From the NCBI GenBank assembly GCA_016218415.1, contig JACRED010000029.1, positions 1-35,912 of the forward strand: a stretch of 35,912 bases of DNA, given 5' to 3'. The notes beneath the pieces were generated by a model that was not told the DNA's origin, made no database searches, and saw nothing but the letters and a program-made list of their open reading frames with translations. The stretch comes from Nitrosomonadales bacterium. Lineage in GTDB: Bacteria; Pseudomonadota; Gammaproteobacteria; Burkholderiales; Gallionellaceae. Both the position numbers and the translations under genes were made by a program. Each line of letters begins with the position of its first letter. Position 1 is the first letter of the stretch. Shown here piece after piece: positions 17,930 through 27,972 of the stretch.

Positions 17930-19092
17930 TGGCCTCGCTGGTCAGAACCCAATCCCGCCCGCCCCAGGCGCAGTTCGACGAATTGCTGATCTGGGTATTG
18001 ATAGCCCTGCTAGCCCTCGGTCTGGTGATGGTGTATTCCGCCTCGATCGCCACCGCCGAAGCCAACAAATTCACCGGCTACCAGCCCGCCTATTACCTGT
18101 TGAGGCATGGCGTGTTCATCACTGTAGGATTGCTGGCCGGATTGTTCGCGTTCCAGGTGCCGGTGCAGACCTGGCAGAGCTATGCGCCTTACCTGTTCCT
18201 GTTCGGGGCGGCCCTGCTGGTGCTGGTGCTGATCCCTCATGTCGGCCGCGAGGTGAACGGCAGCCGGCGCTGGCTGTCGCTGTTCGTCGTCAACCTGCAA
18301 CCCTCCGAATTGATGAAGATGTTCGCCGTGCTGTACGCCGCCGATTACACCGCGCGCAAGAGCAAGGTCGGACACTTGTTCCGGAAGGCCTTCGTGCCGA
18401 TGCTGGCGGTGATGGTGCTGATCGGCGGCCTGTTGCTGCAGGAGCCGGACATGGGCGCATTCGTGGTGATCCTGTCGATCGCGTTCTGCACCCTGTGGCT
18501 GGGCGGGTTCAACCTCAAGGTGTTCATCGGCCTGCTGGTCGCGCTGCCGCTTGCATTTGCAGCGCTGATACTTTCCTCTCCCTACCGGATGCAGCGCGTG
18601 ATCGGCTTCATGGACCCGTGGTCCGACCCGTATGGCAAAGGTTATCAACTGAGCCACGCGCTGATCGCCTTCGGCCGCGGCGAATGGCTGGGCGTGGGGC
18701 TGGGCGGCAGCGTGGAAAAACTGTTCTATCTGCCCGAAGCTCACACCGATTTCCTGATGGCGGTGATTGCGGAGGAACTGGGGCTGCTCGGCGTGACGGC
18801 AGTCATTGCGATGTTCGCGCTGCTGGTGGTGCGCGCATTTTTGATCGGTCGCAATGCCGCGTTCCTCGAACGCAACTTTTCCGCGCTGGTCGCGCAGGGC
18901 ATAGGCGTGTGGATAGGGGTGCAGGCGATGATCAACATCGGCGTGAACATGGGCGTGCTGCCGACCAAGGGATTGACGCTGCCGTTCCTGAGTTTCGGCG
19001 GCAGCGGCGTCGTGGTGAATTGCATCGCGGCGGCGCTGCTGTTGCGGGTGGATTATGAAAACCGTCGCATCACACGAGGGTTGCCGGTATGA
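17929..19092 (+). CDS. ftsW: Septal peptidoglycan polymerase FtsW (387 aa)
   Basis: SEDS-family glycosyltransferase that polymerises lipid II at the septum in complex with FtsI. Several hydrophobic helices are seen, beginning with [21 protein letters not shown]. Family motifs include [52 protein letters not shown] and [15 protein letters not shown]. The catalytic aspartate is expected in the QEPDMG segment. The ATG overlaps the murD stop in TAATG, and AAGGAGG lies 6 bases upstream, an unusually strong ribosome binding site. Unlike most junctions here, 130 bases of repeat separate it from murG. Confidence 0.97.
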   Translation: MASLVRTQSRPPQAQFDELLIWVLIALLALGLVMVYSASIATAEANKFTGYQPAYYLLRHGVFITVGLLAGLFAFQVPVQTWQSYAPYLFLFGAALLVLVLIPHVGREVNGSRRWLSLFVVNLQPSELMKMFAVLYAADYTARKSKVGHLFRKAFVPMLAVMVLIGGLLLQEPDMGAFVVILSIAFCTLWLGGFNLKVFIGLLVALPLAFAALILSSPYRMQRVIGFMDPWSDPYGKGYQLSHALIAFGRGEWLGVGLGGSVEKLFYLPEAHTDFLMAVIAEELGLLGVTAVIAMFALLVVRAFLIGRNAAFLERNFSALVAQGIGVWIGVQAMINIGVNMGVLPTKGLTLPFLSFGGSGVVVNCIAAALLLRVDYENRRITRGLPV

Positions 19093-19134
19093 ACGTTAAT
19101 CAACTCATATTGATGAGCGGAGAGCAAGGCCTGG

Positions 19135-19205
19135 GATTGCGACGGTTTCGGTGGAGGCTAACATTCGCGCAGCGAATGTTATGCCGGAACCAAAACAGAC
19201 GAATC
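19135..19205. repeat. Palindromic element between ftsW and murG
   Basis: The core is a perfect 10-bp stem TAACATTCGC/GCGAATGTTA (19159-19168/19172-19181) with loop GCA. The symmetry extends imperfectly outwards about the same centre (19170), from GATT at 19135 to AATC at 19205. About 12 of 19 flanking positions pair, and G-U pairs add more. It makes the murG frame look open upstream and creates a false ATG at 19181. It belongs to neither REPIN-like family seen upstream. Confidence 0.65.
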
Positions 19206-19222
19206 ACGCGGGGACTTCCTGT

Positions 19223-20287
19223 ATGAGCCATTCCATACTCATCATGGCAGGCGGAACCGGAGGCCACATCTTCCCGGCACTGGCCGTTGCCGACGTGTTG
19301 CGCGCGCAGGGCTGGAAAGTGACCTGGCTGGGCGCGCGCAACAGCATGGAAGCGGAACTTGTTCCCAAACACGGCTACGACATCGCATGGGTGCGCTTCT
19401 CCGGCCTGCGCGGCAAGGGGCTGATGCGCAAGGCGATGCTGCCGTTCAACCTGCTGGTCGCGTTGTGGCAGAGCGCGGTCGCGATCTTCCGCCACCGTCC
19501 CGATGTGGTGCTGGGCATGGGCGGTTACATCACTTTCCCGGGCGGAATGATGTCGGCCCTGCTGCGTCGCCCGCTGGTGATACACGAGCAGAATTCCATC
19601 GCGGGTCTGAGCAACAGGGTGCTGGCGCGCATCGCGCAAAAGGTGTTGAGCGGATTTCCGGATGTGCTGCCGGGCGCGATCTGGTGCGGCAATCCGGTGC
19701 GTGGCGAGATCGCATCCCTGCCGGAACCGCAGCAGCGCTACGCGGCACGCGACGGAGGATTGAACGTGCTGGTGGTCGGCGGCAGTCTGGGCGCGAAAGC
19801 GCTCAACGAAGCGCTGCCGCAGGCGCTGGCGCGACTGCCGGAGAGCAGGCGCCCCAGCGTGATCCACCAGACCGGCAAACAGCATTTCGAGACCGTGCAA
19901 CAACTCTACCGCGAGGCTGGGGTGCAGGCTGACATCAAACCGTTTCTGGATGATATGGCTCAGTGCTACGCCAATGCCGATCTGGTGATCTGCCGTGCCG
20001 GCGCGTTGACGGTCGCTGAACTGGCGGCGGCGGGAGTGGCGAGCATCCTGATCCCGTTCCCGTTTGCGGTGGACGACCACCAGACGCACAACGCGCGCTT
20101 CCTGAGCGAGCGCGGCGCGGCGATATTGCTGCCGCAGGACGAACTCGGCGCGGACAAGCTGGCGCAATTGATGATTGAACTGAGCCGGGAAAAATTATCG
20201 GCGATGGCACGGCAGGCGCGCAGCGTCGCCAAATCCGGGGCCGCGCAGGATGCCGCGCGTATCTGCACAGCGGTGGCGGAAGCATGA
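19223..20287 (+). CDS. murG: UDP-GlcNAc:lipid I N-acetylglucosaminyltransferase MurG (354 aa)
   Basis: Peripheral inner-membrane GT28 glycosyltransferase that converts lipid I to lipid II. The N-terminal glycine-rich loop GGTGGH is at 10-15. Further signatures are [29 protein letters not shown], the second-domain loop [16 protein letters not shown] and [16 protein letters not shown]. Starting at 19223 ([11 protein letters not shown]) fits the family, with GGGGA 8 bases upstream. Starts at 19151 or 19181 would translate the palindromic repeat. It joins murC through an ATGA overlap. Confidence 0.97.
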   Translation: MSHSILIMAGGTGGHIFPALAVADVLRAQGWKVTWLGARNSMEAELVPKHGYDIAWVRFSGLRGKGLMRKAMLPFNLLVALWQSAVAIFRHRPDVVLGMGGYITFPGGMMSALLRRPLVIHEQNSIAGLSNRVLARIAQKVLSGFPDVLPGAIWCGNPVRGEIASLPEPQQRYAARDGGLNVLVVGGSLGAKALNEALPQALARLPESRRPSVIHQTGKQHFETVQQLYREAGVQADIKPFLDDMAQCYANADLVICRAGALTVAELAAAGVASILIPFPFAVDDHQTHNARFLSERGAAILLPQDELGADKLAQLMIELSREKLSAMARQARSVAKSGAAQDAARICTAVAEA

Positions 20288-21735
20288 AGCACAAGATCAA
20301 ACATCTGCATTTCGTGGGCATAGGCGGGGCCGGCATGAGCGGCATCGCCGAGGTGCTGCTCAACCTCGGCTTCCAGGTCAGCGGCTCCGATCTCGGCGCA
20401 AGCGCCGTCACCCGGCGCCTGCAGAAACTCGGCATCACGGTGCATATCGGCCATGCCGAACAGAATCTGGACAAGGCCGATGCGGTGGTGGTTTCGACGG
20501 CGGTCAAGGCGGATAACCCCGAAGTGGTCGCTGCGCGTGCGCGCCACATCCCGGTCGTGCCGCGCGCGATGATGCTGACCGAGCTGATGCGCTTGCGCCA
20601 GGGTATCGCGATCGCGGGCACGCACGGCAAGACCACCACGACATCGCTGACTGCCAGCGTGCTCGCCAGGGGCGGCTTCGATCCGACCTATGTGATCGGC
20701 GGCAAACTGAACAGCAGCGGCAGCAACGCCAGACTGGGCACCGGCGAATTCATCGTGGTCGAAGCGGACGAGTCGGATGCCTCGTTCCTGTACCTGCAAC
20801 CGATACTGGCGGTGATCACCAACATCGACGCCGACCACATGGAGACCTACGGCCACGATTTTGAAAAACTCAAGCAGGCTTTTATCGATTTCGTCGAGCA
20901 CCTGCCGTTCTATGGCCGCGCGATGCTGTGCGTGGACGACGCCAACGTGCGCGAGATATTGCCGCGCATCACCAAGCCGGTGACGACCTACGGTCTCGGC
21001 GAAGACGCTCAGATACGCGCCGTGAACGTCCGCCATCAGGGCGGGCAGATGCACTTCACCGCGCAGTGCCGCCAGAACGGCACGCCGAAAGATCTGGACA
21101 TCACGCTGAATCTGGCGGGCATGCACAACGTGCTGAATTCGCTGGCCGCGATCGCGATCGCTTTGGAAGTGGGGGTGGCGGATGAGGCGATCGTCGCGGC
21201 CCTGGCGGAATTCCAGGGTGTGGGCAGGCGCTTCCAGCGTTACGGCGAGGTGGGTTTGCCTGACGGTGGCAACTTCACGCTGATCGATGACTACGGGCAT
21301 CACCCGGTGGAGATGCGGGCCACGCTGGCGGCGGTGCGCGGCGCGTTCCCCGGCAAACGGCTGGTGCTGGCATTCCAGCCGCACCGCTACACGCGGACGC
21401 GCGATCTGTTCGAGGATTTTGTGGGTGTGCTGTGCAGCGTGGACGCGCTGGTGCTGGCGGAAGTCTATGCCGCAGGCGAGCAGCCTGTCGTCGCGGCGGA
21501 CGGGCGCGCGCTGATGCATGCCCTGCGCGTCGCCGGACAGAACGAAGCGGTGTTTGTCGAGGATATCCAGCAGATGCCGCAGGCCATCATGCAGATGGCG
21601 CGCGACGGGGATGTGGTCATCACGATGGGCGCGGGTTCGATCGGCGGCATTCCGAACCGGCTGCTGGGCAAAAGCGATCTCGACGCTACCGGCAAGGTGC
21701 CGGCGATGCAGGCGCAACGTTCGGGTGAACCATGA
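20284..21735 (+). CDS. murC: UDP-MurNAc-L-alanine ligase MurC (483 aa)
   Basis: First of the Mur amino-acid ligases; it adds L-Ala to UDP-MurNAc, the product of the next gene, murB. The N-terminal UDP-binding domain reads [19 protein letters not shown]. The P-loop is GTHGKTT at 112-118. [38 protein letters not shown] and [13 protein letters not shown] are standard MurC motifs. Overlaps of four bases with murG and with murB indicate coupled translation. Confidence 0.97.
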   Translation: MKHKIKHLHFVGIGGAGMSGIAEVLLNLGFQVSGSDLGASAVTRRLQKLGITVHIGHAEQNLDKADAVVVSTAVKADNPEVVAARARHIPVVPRAMMLTELMRLRQGIAIAGTHGKTTTTSLTASVLARGGFDPTYVIGGKLNSSGSNARLGTGEFIVVEADESDASFLYLQPILAVITNIDADHMETYGHDFEKLKQAFIDFVEHLPFYGRAMLCVDDANVREILPRITKPVTTYGLGEDAQIRAVNVRHQGGQMHFTAQCRQNGTPKDLDITLNLAGMHNVLNSLAAIAIALEVGVADEAIVAALAEFQGVGRRFQRYGEVGLPDGGNFTLIDDYGHHPVEMRATLAAVRGAFPGKRLVLAFQPHRYTRTRDLFEDFVGVLCSVDALVLAEVYAAGEQPVVAADGRALMHALRVAGQNEAVFVEDIQQMPQAIMQMARDGDVVITMGAGSIGGIPNRLLGKSDLDATGKVPAMQAQRSGEP

Positions 21736-22730
21736 ACATGACTGAACTGCAATATTTCACCGGTACGGCATTGCGCGGCAAACTGAGTCGCGATGTGGCG
21801 ATGCGCAAGCACACCAGCTGGCGCGCGGGCGGTGTGGCCGAGCGCATGTACCAGCCCGCCGACTTGGAAGATTTGCGCGTTTTTCTGCGCGGCCTGCCCG
21901 GGGATGAGCCGCTGTATGCGGTGGGTTTGGGCAGCAATCTGCTGGTGCGCGATGGCGGGCTGCGCGGCACGGTGCTGATGCTGCACGGGACATTGAGCGG
22001 ATTGCATCTGGAAATGGACGGCAGCATTTACGCCGAGTCCGGCGTGCCGGGGGCCAAGCTGGCGCGTTTTGCCGCGCTGCACAACTTGCGAGGTGCCGAA
22101 TTCTTTGCCGGAATTCCCGGCACGCTGGGGGGCATGCTGGCGATGAATGCCGGGTGCTACGGCAGCGAGACCTGGGAGAAAGTGTTGCGCGTGCAGACCG
22201 TGGACAGGCACGGCGAGGTCAGGATACGCACGGCAGCCGATTACGAGGTCGGTTACAGGCATGTGGAGCTAATGGAGAAGAGGGAAGGGAAAAGGGAGAA
22301 GGGTGGCGAGGTGGCTGCGCCTGAAGGTATTGCCCTTCCCTCTGCGCTCTTTCCCCTTGCACGGGAATTCTTTGTTGCCGCATGGCTGGAGTTTGCCAAG
22401 AGTGATGGCGATGTTGCAAGGCAGGAAATCAAGGTGTTGCTCGCCAAGCGTATAGCGAGCCAGCCGCTGAATCTGCCGAATGCCGGATCGGTGTTCCGCA
22501 ATCCGCCGGGCGACCATGCGGCGCGGCTGATCCAGCAGTGCGGCATGAAAGGCAGGCGGATCGGCGGCGCGCAGGTGTCGGAGAAACACGCCAATTTCAT
22601 CGTGAATACCGGCGACGCGACTGCGGCGGATATCGAGAATCTGATCGTTGAAGTGCAAGCCGAAGTGGAGCGGCAGGCCGGTGTAAAGCTCCAATGTGAA
22701 GTGCGCATTATTGGAGAAAAACTTGTTTAG
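21732..22730 (+). CDS. murB: UDP-N-acetylenolpyruvoylglucosamine reductase MurB with an extra internal segment (332 aa)
   Basis: FAD- and NADPH-dependent reductase that makes UDP-MurNAc. FAD-binding motifs [41 protein letters not shown] are intact. So are Tyr175-Arg176, the catalytic serine in NAGSVFRNP and the glutamate in CEVRIIGE. Compact MurBs are near 300 residues; this one is 332. The surplus is one block, about residues 181-210, between YRHVEL and [11 protein letters not shown]. It is rich in Glu, Lys, Arg and Gly at first, then hydrophobic, and is encoded by a purine/pyrimidine palindrome (22275-22360). The frame is kept and all catalytic residues remain, so the enzyme is probably active, with a loop next to the Tyr-Arg strand. 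Confidence 0.95.
   Translation: MNMTELQYFTGTALRGKLSRDVAMRKHTSWRAGGVAERMYQPADLEDLRVFLRGLPGDEPLYAVGLGSNLLVRDGGLRGTVLMLHGTLSGLHLEMDGSIYAESGVPGAKLARFAALHNLRGAEFFAGIPGTLGGMLAMNAGCYGSETWEKVLRVQTVDRHGEVRIRTAADYEVGYRHVELMEKREGKREKGGEVAAPEGIALPSALFPLAREFFVAAWLEFAKSDGDVARQEIKVLLAKRIASQPLNLPNAGSVFRNPPGDHAARLIQQCGMKGRRIGGAQVSEKHANFIVNTGDATAADIENLIVEVQAEVERQAGVKLQCEVRIIGEKLV
22275..22360. repeat. Palindromic purine/pyrimidine repeat inside murB
   Basis: The left half (22275-22303) is nearly pure purine (AGAGGGAAGGGAAAAGGGAG). The right half (22333-22360) is nearly pure pyrimidine, starting CCCTTCCCTCTGCGCTCTTT. The halves are imperfect reverse complements: AGGGAAGGG and AAGGG blocks pair with CCCTTCCCT and CCCCTT. 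Style and size resemble the glyA-nrdR repeat at 2221-2315. It coincides with the surplus murB residues, which supports insertion into coding sequence; the extra length is 90 bases, a multiple of three. Confidence 0.6.
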
Positions 22731-22780
22731 CCACAGAGATCACAGAGAGGATGCCGGTTTTTTCTGTGTGCTCTGTGGCT
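22729..22780. repeat. Palindromic repeat between murB and ddl
   Basis: AGCCACAGAGATCACAGAGA (22729-22748) pairs with TCTGTGTGCTCTGTGGCT (22763-22780). Ten outer base pairs are perfect (AGCCACAGAG/CTCTGTGGCT), with further pairing inside. The murB stop codon TAG (22728-22730) lies partly in the left arm. The element ends 16 bases before the ddl ATG; the T-rich TGGATTTTTGAA between them holds no Shine-Dalgarno. Confidence 0.75.
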
Positions 22781-22796
22781 GGTTTGGATTTTTGAA

Positions 22797-23717
22797 ATGA
22801 ATCAGACGAAAAAATTCGGCAAGGTCGCAGTGTTGTTCGGTGGGCGCTCCGCCGAGCGCGAGGTTTCGCTGAAAAGCGGTGCGGCGGTATTGGCCGCACT
22901 GCAGCGCAGCGGCGTGGATGCCCATGCCTTCGATCCGGCAACGCGCAACCTGCAAGCATTGGCGGACGAAAATTTTGACCGCGTGTTCATCGCGCTGCAC
23001 GGACGCTACGGCGAAGACGGCACGGTGCAGGGCGCGCTGGAATTGATGGGCATCCCTTACACCGGCAGCGGCGTGATGGCTTCCGCGCTGGGGATGGACA
23101 AGTGGCGCAGCAAGCTGGTGTGGCAGGCGGGCGGCCTGCCGATACCGGATTACGCGATGCTGGATGAGCAGGGCGACTGGAAGGCTGTCGCGGATCGGCT
23201 GGGTTTGCCGTTGTTTGTAAAACCCGCCAACGAAGGTTCCAGCGTGGGCATCAGCAAAGTCAAGGCGGTGGGTGAATTGGCCGCCGCATACCGTGTAGCC
23301 GCCGGGTACGACAAGCTGGTGATCGCGGAGAAATTTATCGGCGGAGGCGAGTACACCGCAGCGATCCTGGGCGAGCAGGCCCTCCCGGTGATCAAGATCG
23401 AACCGGCCAATGAGTTCTACGACTACGAGGCAAAATATTTGCGCAACGACACCCGATACCTGTGCCCCAGCGATTTGAGCGGCGCCCAGGAAGCAGAGAT
23501 GCAAAAGCTCGCCAGGCAGGCATTTGCGTTGCTGGGCGGGCAGGGCTGGGGGCGGGTGGATTTTCTGAAAGACGGGGAGGGCAGGCTGTATGTGCTGGAG
23601 GCCAACACCTCGCCGGGCATGACCGATCACAGTCTGGTGCCGATGGCGGCCCGCCAGGCGGGCATCAGTTTCGAGCAACTGGTCGTGCGGATACTGGAGC
23701 GGGCGCATGTGGGATAA
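22797..23717 (+). CDS. ddl: D-alanine--D-alanine ligase (306 aa)
   Basis: ATP-grasp enzyme joining two D-alanines for use by MurF. The N-terminal [43 protein letters not shown], the ATP-grasp segment [19 protein letters not shown] and the C-terminal [10 protein letters not shown]...[20 protein letters not shown] are diagnostic. Size is that of the DdlB group found in dcw clusters. The start matches the family. It overlaps ftsQ by 11 bases. Confidence 0.97.
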   Translation: MNQTKKFGKVAVLFGGRSAEREVSLKSGAAVLAALQRSGVDAHAFDPATRNLQALADENFDRVFIALHGRYGEDGTVQGALELMGIPYTGSGVMASALGMDKWRSKLVWQAGGLPIPDYAMLDEQGDWKAVADRLGLPLFVKPANEGSSVGISKVKAVGELAAAYRVAAGYDKLVIAEKFIGGGEYTAAILGEQALPVIKIEPANEFYDYEAKYLRNDTRYLCPSDLSGAQEAEMQKLARQAFALLGGQGWGRVDFLKDGEGRLYVLEANTSPGMTDHSLVPMAARQAGISFEQLVVRILERAHVG

Positions 23718-24414
23718 CGCCGGTTTATTGCGAAACATCGCAAACGCGTTCTTTGCGCTGAGCGTGCTGATGATGCTGTATGGCGCGATCCATTATGCCG
23801 TGCATTTGCCGAATTTTCTTCCGCTGCGCAGCGTGCGGCTGGATGCGGATCCGCAGCGGGTTGCTGCCGCGGACATATTGCGGGCAGTGCACAGCGAAGT
23901 GCGCGGCAATCTATTCACCGTGGATATCGAACGGGTGAGGCAGTCGCTGGAAACGCTGCCCTGGGTGCGCAGCGTCAGCATCCGCCGCGAGTTCCCGAAT
24001 CGCCTGGCGGTGCAACTGGAAGAGCATCAGGCATTGGCGCACTGGAGCAGCGGAATGCTGGTCAACAGGCAGGGCGAGGTGTTTTCTGCGTCAACCGATC
24101 AGCTGTTGCCCGAGTTTACCGGGCCGGAAGGAAGTTCTTCCGAGGTGGCTGCCTACTACGGGCAATTCAGCCGGCAGCTGGCGAAGGTGGATCTGCAGAT
24201 GGCGCAGATCATCCTGTCGCAGCGCCATGCCTGGAAGTTGCGCTTGAGTAACGGTGTGGTGCTGGAACTGGGGCGCGAGGATATGCAACAGCGCCTGGCA
24301 AGGTTTGTGGAAGTTTATCCCTACAGTCTTGCGGCAGAACTGGGCAGTCTGAAGTATGTGGATTTGCGCTACCGGAATGGTTTCGCGGTAGGCGGTTTGG
24401 AGGGGCAAAGTTGA
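23707..24414 (+). CDS. ftsQ: Cell division protein FtsQ (235 aa)
   Basis: Bitopic inner-membrane protein of the FtsQLB complex linking early and late divisome proteins. One membrane helix at about residues 13-34 ([21 protein letters not shown]) is followed by a POTRA domain starting [14 protein letters not shown] and containing [46 protein letters not shown]. The beta domain ends with [16 protein letters not shown]. Length is typical of betaproteobacteria. It overlaps ddl upstream and its stop lies 23 bases before the preferred ftsA start. Confidence 0.96.
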   Translation: MWDNAGLLRNIANAFFALSVLMMLYGAIHYAVHLPNFLPLRSVRLDADPQRVAAADILRAVHSEVRGNLFTVDIERVRQSLETLPWVRSVSIRREFPNRLAVQLEEHQALAHWSSGMLVNRQGEVFSASTDQLLPEFTGPEGSSSEVAAYYGQFSRQLAKVDLQMAQIILSQRHAWKLRLSNGVVLELGREDMQQRLARFVEVYPYSLAAELGSLKYVDLRYRNGFAVGGLEGQS

Positions 24415-24437
24415 TGGGCGGCAGCGGAGGTCGGGCA

Positions 24438-25673
24438 ATGAGCAGAAACAGGGAAACGAAGAATCTGGTGGTCGGATTGGATATCGGGACTTCCAAGATC
24501 GTGGTCATCGTCGGCGAGGTCAAGCAGGACGGCATGCTTGAGGTGATCGGCATGGGCATGCATGAATCCGACGGCATGAAAAAAGGCATGGTGGTCAACA
24601 TCGAAGCCACGGTGGGCGCGATACAGCTTGCGCTGCAGGAGGCCGAGCTGATGGCGGACTGCAAGATTTCCGAGGTGTATACCGGTATCGCGGGCAGCCA
24701 TATCCGCAGCATCAATTCGAAGGGCATGGTGAAGATCAAGGAGAAGGAGGTCGCCGCCGCGGACATCGAGCGCGTGATGGAGACGGCCAGCTCGATCAGT
24801 CTGCCGGGGGATCAGCAGATACTGCATATCCTCGAGCAGGAATTCAGCATAGACGGTCAGGACGGCATCAAGAAGCCGCTGGGTATGAGCGGAATGCGCC
24901 TGGATGTCGAGGTGCATATCGTCAGCGGCGCGGTCGCGGCGGTACAGAACATCATGAAGTGCATCCACCGCTGCGGTCTGGAGGTCAATGAGCTGATCCT
25001 GCAGCCGCTGGCGTCGAGCAAGGCCGTGCTTGCCGACGATGAAAAGGAACTGGGTGTGTGTCTGGTGGACATCGGCGGCGGGACCACCGACATCGCGGTG
25101 TTCACCGGCGGCGCGATACGCCATACCGCCGTGATACCGATCGCCGGCGACCAGATCACCAACGACATCGCGATGGCGTTGCGCACCCCGACCCAGGATG
25201 CGGAGGACATCAAGATCAAGCACGGCTGCGCGTTGCGCCAGCTGGCGGACAGCGGCGCGATCGAGGTGCCCGGCGTGGGCGAGCGCGGGCCGCGCATGTT
25301 GTCGCGGCAGACGCTGGCCGAAGTGATCGAGCCGCGCGTCGAGGAGCTGTATTCGCTGGTGCAGCAGGAGCTGCGCCGCAGCGGTTTCGAGGATTTGCTG
25401 TCATCGGGGATCGTGATCACCGGCGGCAGCAGCGCGATGCAGGGCATGGTCGAGCTGGGCGAGGAGATATTTCACCTGCCGGTACGGCTGGGCGTTCCGA
25501 AATATGTCGGCGGATTGTCCGATGTGGTGAAAACGCCGCGTATGGCGACCGGTGTGGGCTTGCTGTTGTACGGCCTGGAGCATCACCGGCGCAATGAGGA
25601 GACGCGCATGCAATCGAATTCGTTCGGTGACGTGTTGGCAAGGATGAAAACATGGCTGCAGAAGAATTTTTAA
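24438..25673 (+). CDS. ftsA: Cell division protein FtsA (411 aa)
   Basis: Actin-like ATPase that tethers FtsZ filaments to the membrane and recruits the divisome. Nucleotide motifs are LDIGTSKIVV (residues 14-23) and LVDIGGGTTDIAVF; IVITGGSSAMQGM is the adenosine loop. The last residues (FGDVLARMKTWLQKNF) form the amphipathic membrane-targeting helix. Two earlier starts exist (TTG 24411, ATG 24414). The ATG at 24438 has GGAGG seven bases upstream and gives the usual N-terminus (MSRNRETKNLVVGLD), so I prefer it. Confidence 0.96.
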   Translation: MSRNRETKNLVVGLDIGTSKIVVIVGEVKQDGMLEVIGMGMHESDGMKKGMVVNIEATVGAIQLALQEAELMADCKISEVYTGIAGSHIRSINSKGMVKIKEKEVAAADIERVMETASSISLPGDQQILHILEQEFSIDGQDGIKKPLGMSGMRLDVEVHIVSGAVAAVQNIMKCIHRCGLEVNELILQPLASSKAVLADDEKELGVCLVDIGGGTTDIAVFTGGAIRHTAVIPIAGDQITNDIAMALRTPTQDAEDIKIKHGCALRQLADSGAIEVPGVGERGPRMLSRQTLAEVIEPRVEELYSLVQQELRRSGFEDLLSSGIVITGGSSAMQGMVELGEEIFHLPVRLGVPKYVGGLSDVVKTPRMATGVGLLLYGLEHHRRNEETRMQSNSFGDVLARMKTWLQKNF

Positions 25674-25714
25674 CAGTTTTCAGGTGTGGGCAGTTCGGGC
25701 AGGTTCAGGGTTGA

Positions 25715-25736
25715 TTTTTGTATTTTATTAAAGGAG
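25715..25736 (+). promoter_or_regulatory. AT-rich leader and strong ribosome binding site of ftsZ
   Basis: TTTTTGTATTTTATTAAAG (25715-25733) leads directly into AAGGAG (25731-25736), six bases before the ATG at 25743. This Shine-Dalgarno favours 25743 over the in-frame ATG at 25737, which touches it. Nearly the same AT-rich string recurs at 34122-34141. It may act as a translation enhancer or contain a promoter; neither is proven. Confidence 0.5.
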
Positions 25737-25742
25737 ATGACG

Positions 25743-26909
25743 ATGTTTGAAATCATGGAAGCACAAACTCAGGATGCGGTAATCAAAGTAGTCGGTGTCG
25801 GCGGCTGCGGCGGGAACGCCGTGGATCATATGATCGAGCAAGGCGTGCAGGGGGTCGAGTTCATCGTCATCAATACCGACGCGCAAGCGCTCAAGCGCAG
25901 CAAAGCGCAGACACAGTTGCAGATCGGCGTGAATATCACCAAGGGACTGGGCGCGGGAGCCAAACCCTCGGTCGGACAGGCGGCAGCGGAGGAGAGTCGC
26001 GAGCGCATCAAGGAAATGCTTGCCGGCGCGCACATGGTGTTCATCACCGCCGGCATGGGGGGCGGCACCGGCACGGGAGCGGCGCCTATCGTTGCGCAAA
26101 TCGCCAGGGAACTGGATATCCTGACCGTGGCGGTGGTCACCAAGCCGTTCGCCTACGAAGGGAACCGGATGCGCTTTGCCAAGGCCGGCATTGACGCGCT
26201 GCATGAGCACGTCGATTCCTTGATCATCGTGCCGAATTCCAAGCTGATGGAGGTGCTGGGCAATGATGTGACCGTACCGGAGGCGTTCAAAGCCGCGAAC
26301 GGGGTATTGCAGGGCGCGGTCGGGGGCATTGCCGAGGTGATCAATGTGCCCGGCCTGATTAACGTCGATTTTGCCGACGTGCGCACCGTGATGTCGGAAA
26401 ACGGCATGGCGATGATGGGCTCTGCGGTCGCTTCCGGCGCGGATCGTGCGCGTGTAGCCGCTGAGCGCGCGATTGCCAGCCCGTTGCTGGAGGATGTGGA
26501 TATGTCCGGCGCGCGCGGCGTGCTGGTGAACATCACGTCGAGCAACAGCCTGAGGTTGAAGGAGATCGACGATGTCATGGAATGCGTGCAGTTCGCCGCG
26601 GAAGAGGCGACCGTGATCGTCGGGTCGGTGTTCGATGAAGCCATGGGCGACGAGATGCGCGTGACGGTCGTGGCCACCGGGCTGGGCGCGCCGCTGGCAC
26701 ACAAGAAAGCCAAGCCGGAAATCGTGTATCAGAACCAGGACTTTCAGAGAACCGGTACCGATAATCTGCCGGTTGCCAGCGTGAATTATGGCGAGCTGGA
26801 TACTCCGGCCATCATGAGAACCGGGCGCAGGGCTGCGGTGGATGCGATGGAGAAGTCCGGTGTGGATACTTATGACATCCCCTCCTTTTTGCGCAAACAG
26901 GCGGATTAA
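25743..26909 (+). CDS. ftsZ: Cell division GTPase FtsZ (388 aa)
   Basis: Tubulin homologue that polymerises into the Z ring at midcell. The N-terminal IKVVGVGGCGGNAVDHM, the GTP signature GMGGGTGTGAAP, and the T7 synergy loop NVDFADVRTVM are intact. A short linker precedes the C-terminal peptide DTYDIPSFLRKQAD, which binds FtsA, ZipA and MinC-type partners. Length is normal. The start is set by AAGGAG at optimal spacing. ftsA-ftsZ are 69 bases apart, the longest gap since ddl, so ftsZ may also have its own transcript. Confidence 0.98.
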   Translation: MFEIMEAQTQDAVIKVVGVGGCGGNAVDHMIEQGVQGVEFIVINTDAQALKRSKAQTQLQIGVNITKGLGAGAKPSVGQAAAEESRERIKEMLAGAHMVFITAGMGGGTGTGAAPIVAQIARELDILTVAVVTKPFAYEGNRMRFAKAGIDALHEHVDSLIIVPNSKLMEVLGNDVTVPEAFKAANGVLQGAVGGIAEVINVPGLINVDFADVRTVMSENGMAMMGSAVASGADRARVAAERAIASPLLEDVDMSGARGVLVNITSSNSLRLKEIDDVMECVQFAAEEATVIVGSVFDEAMGDEMRVTVVATGLGAPLAHKKAKPEIVYQNQDFQRTGTDNLPVASVNYGELDTPAIMRTGRRAAVDAMEKSGVDTYDIPSFLRKQAD

Positions 26910-26997
26910 TATCTGGGCGAAGGGACACACGGGAAATGCTGTCCGGCGGGCATCATGCAGTCCTCAGTACCCGCGCTTCAATCCTGTCCGGGGATTG

Positions 26998-27006
26998 TGG
27001 TAAAAT
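26998..27006 (+). promoter_or_regulatory. Putative extended -10 promoter of lpxC
   Basis: TGGTAAAAT has the TGn motif followed by TAAAAT. A weak -35 (TTCAAT, 26977-26982) is 18 bases upstream. It would give a leader of about 25 bases before the lpxC ATG at 27037. The same TGnTAAAAT form precedes glyA. Confidence 0.45.
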
Positions 27007-27036
27007 ATGCCCATGATTCCTGCACTTAAGGCACTA

Positions 27037-27948
27037 ATGGTCAAGCAGCGTACCTTGAAAAACTCCGTCAGCGTGACGGGAGTCGGCTTGCACAGCGGCG
27101 AAAAAGTCACGTTGGGTTTGCGTCCGGCCCCGGTCAACACGGGGGTCGTGTTTCGTCGCGTGGATGTCAAGCCGGTTGAGGAGATTCGCGCGCGCGCCGA
27201 GATGGTGCATGACACGCGGCTTTCCACCTGTATGGAGCAGAACGGCGTGCGCGTCGCCACGATCGAACACCTGATGTCGGCGCTGGCCGGCTTGGGAGTG
27301 GATAATGTTTATGTCGATCTGGATAGCGCGGAAGTGCCCATCATGGATGGTAGTGCGGGCACCTTCATTTTCCTGCTGCAAACAGCGGGCATCGTCGAGC
27401 AGTCGGCTGCCAAAAAGTTCATCCGCGTGAAAAAGGTGGTTGAGGTCAAGCAGGGCGACAAATGGGTGCGGTTTGAACCCCATCACGGATACAAATTGAC
27501 CTTTACGATCAACTTCGCCCACCCGGTATTCGCCAATGCCAAGCAGCATGTCACGGTCGATCTGGGCGAAGAATCCTATGTGCGTGACATCAGTCGGGCA
27601 CGCACCTTCGGTTTCATGCAGGATGTCGAGAATATGCGCGCGCAAGGACTTGCGCTGGGCGGCAGCCTGGATAACGCGATCGTGATGGACGATTACCGTG
27701 TGCTGAATGCCGACGGGCTGCGTTTTGAAGATGAGTTTGTCAAACACAAAGTGCTCGATGCAATCGGCGACCTCTACTTGCTTGGATACCCGCTGATCGG
27801 CGCATTCTCGGGTTACAAATCCGGCCACGCGCTGAACAATGCACTGGTGCGGGCGTTACTCGCCGACGAGCAGGCTTGGGAGTTCGTCACGTTCGACAGC
27901 ATGGATGAGGCGCCGGCGTTCCTGCGGCTGCAATTGCAGTCCGCCTGA
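27037..27948 (+). CDS. lpxC: UDP-3-O-acyl-N-acetylglucosamine deacetylase LpxC (303 aa)
   Basis: Zinc amidase that catalyses the committed step of lipid A synthesis. Zinc ligands are His78 ([12 protein letters not shown]), His237 and Asp241 ([11 protein letters not shown]); Glu77 is the catalytic base and His264 (SGHALNN) the second catalytic residue. The start at 27037 gives [21 protein letters not shown], aligned with E. coli LpxC, with TAAGG five bases upstream. An in-frame start at 27007 lies at the predicted -10 and is unlikely. As in many proteobacteria it closes the dcw cluster after ftsZ. Confidence 0.98.
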   Translation: MVKQRTLKNSVSVTGVGLHSGEKVTLGLRPAPVNTGVVFRRVDVKPVEEIRARAEMVHDTRLSTCMEQNGVRVATIEHLMSALAGLGVDNVYVDLDSAEVPIMDGSAGTFIFLLQTAGIVEQSAAKKFIRVKKVVEVKQGDKWVRFEPHHGYKLTFTINFAHPVFANAKQHVTVDLGEESYVRDISRARTFGFMQDVENMRAQGLALGGSLDNAIVMDDYRVLNADGLRFEDEFVKHKVLDAIGDLYLLGYPLIGAFSGYKSGHALNNALVRALLADEQAWEFVTFDSMDEAPAFLRLQLQSA

Positions 27949-27972
27949 CCTGGCGATGGAAACAGCGGGCTT

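Noticed and set aside
19151..19222. Upstream starts for murG at 19151 (GTG) and 19181 (ATG)
   Set aside because: They would translate the palindromic repeat; the glycine-rich motif spacing fits the ATG at 19223.
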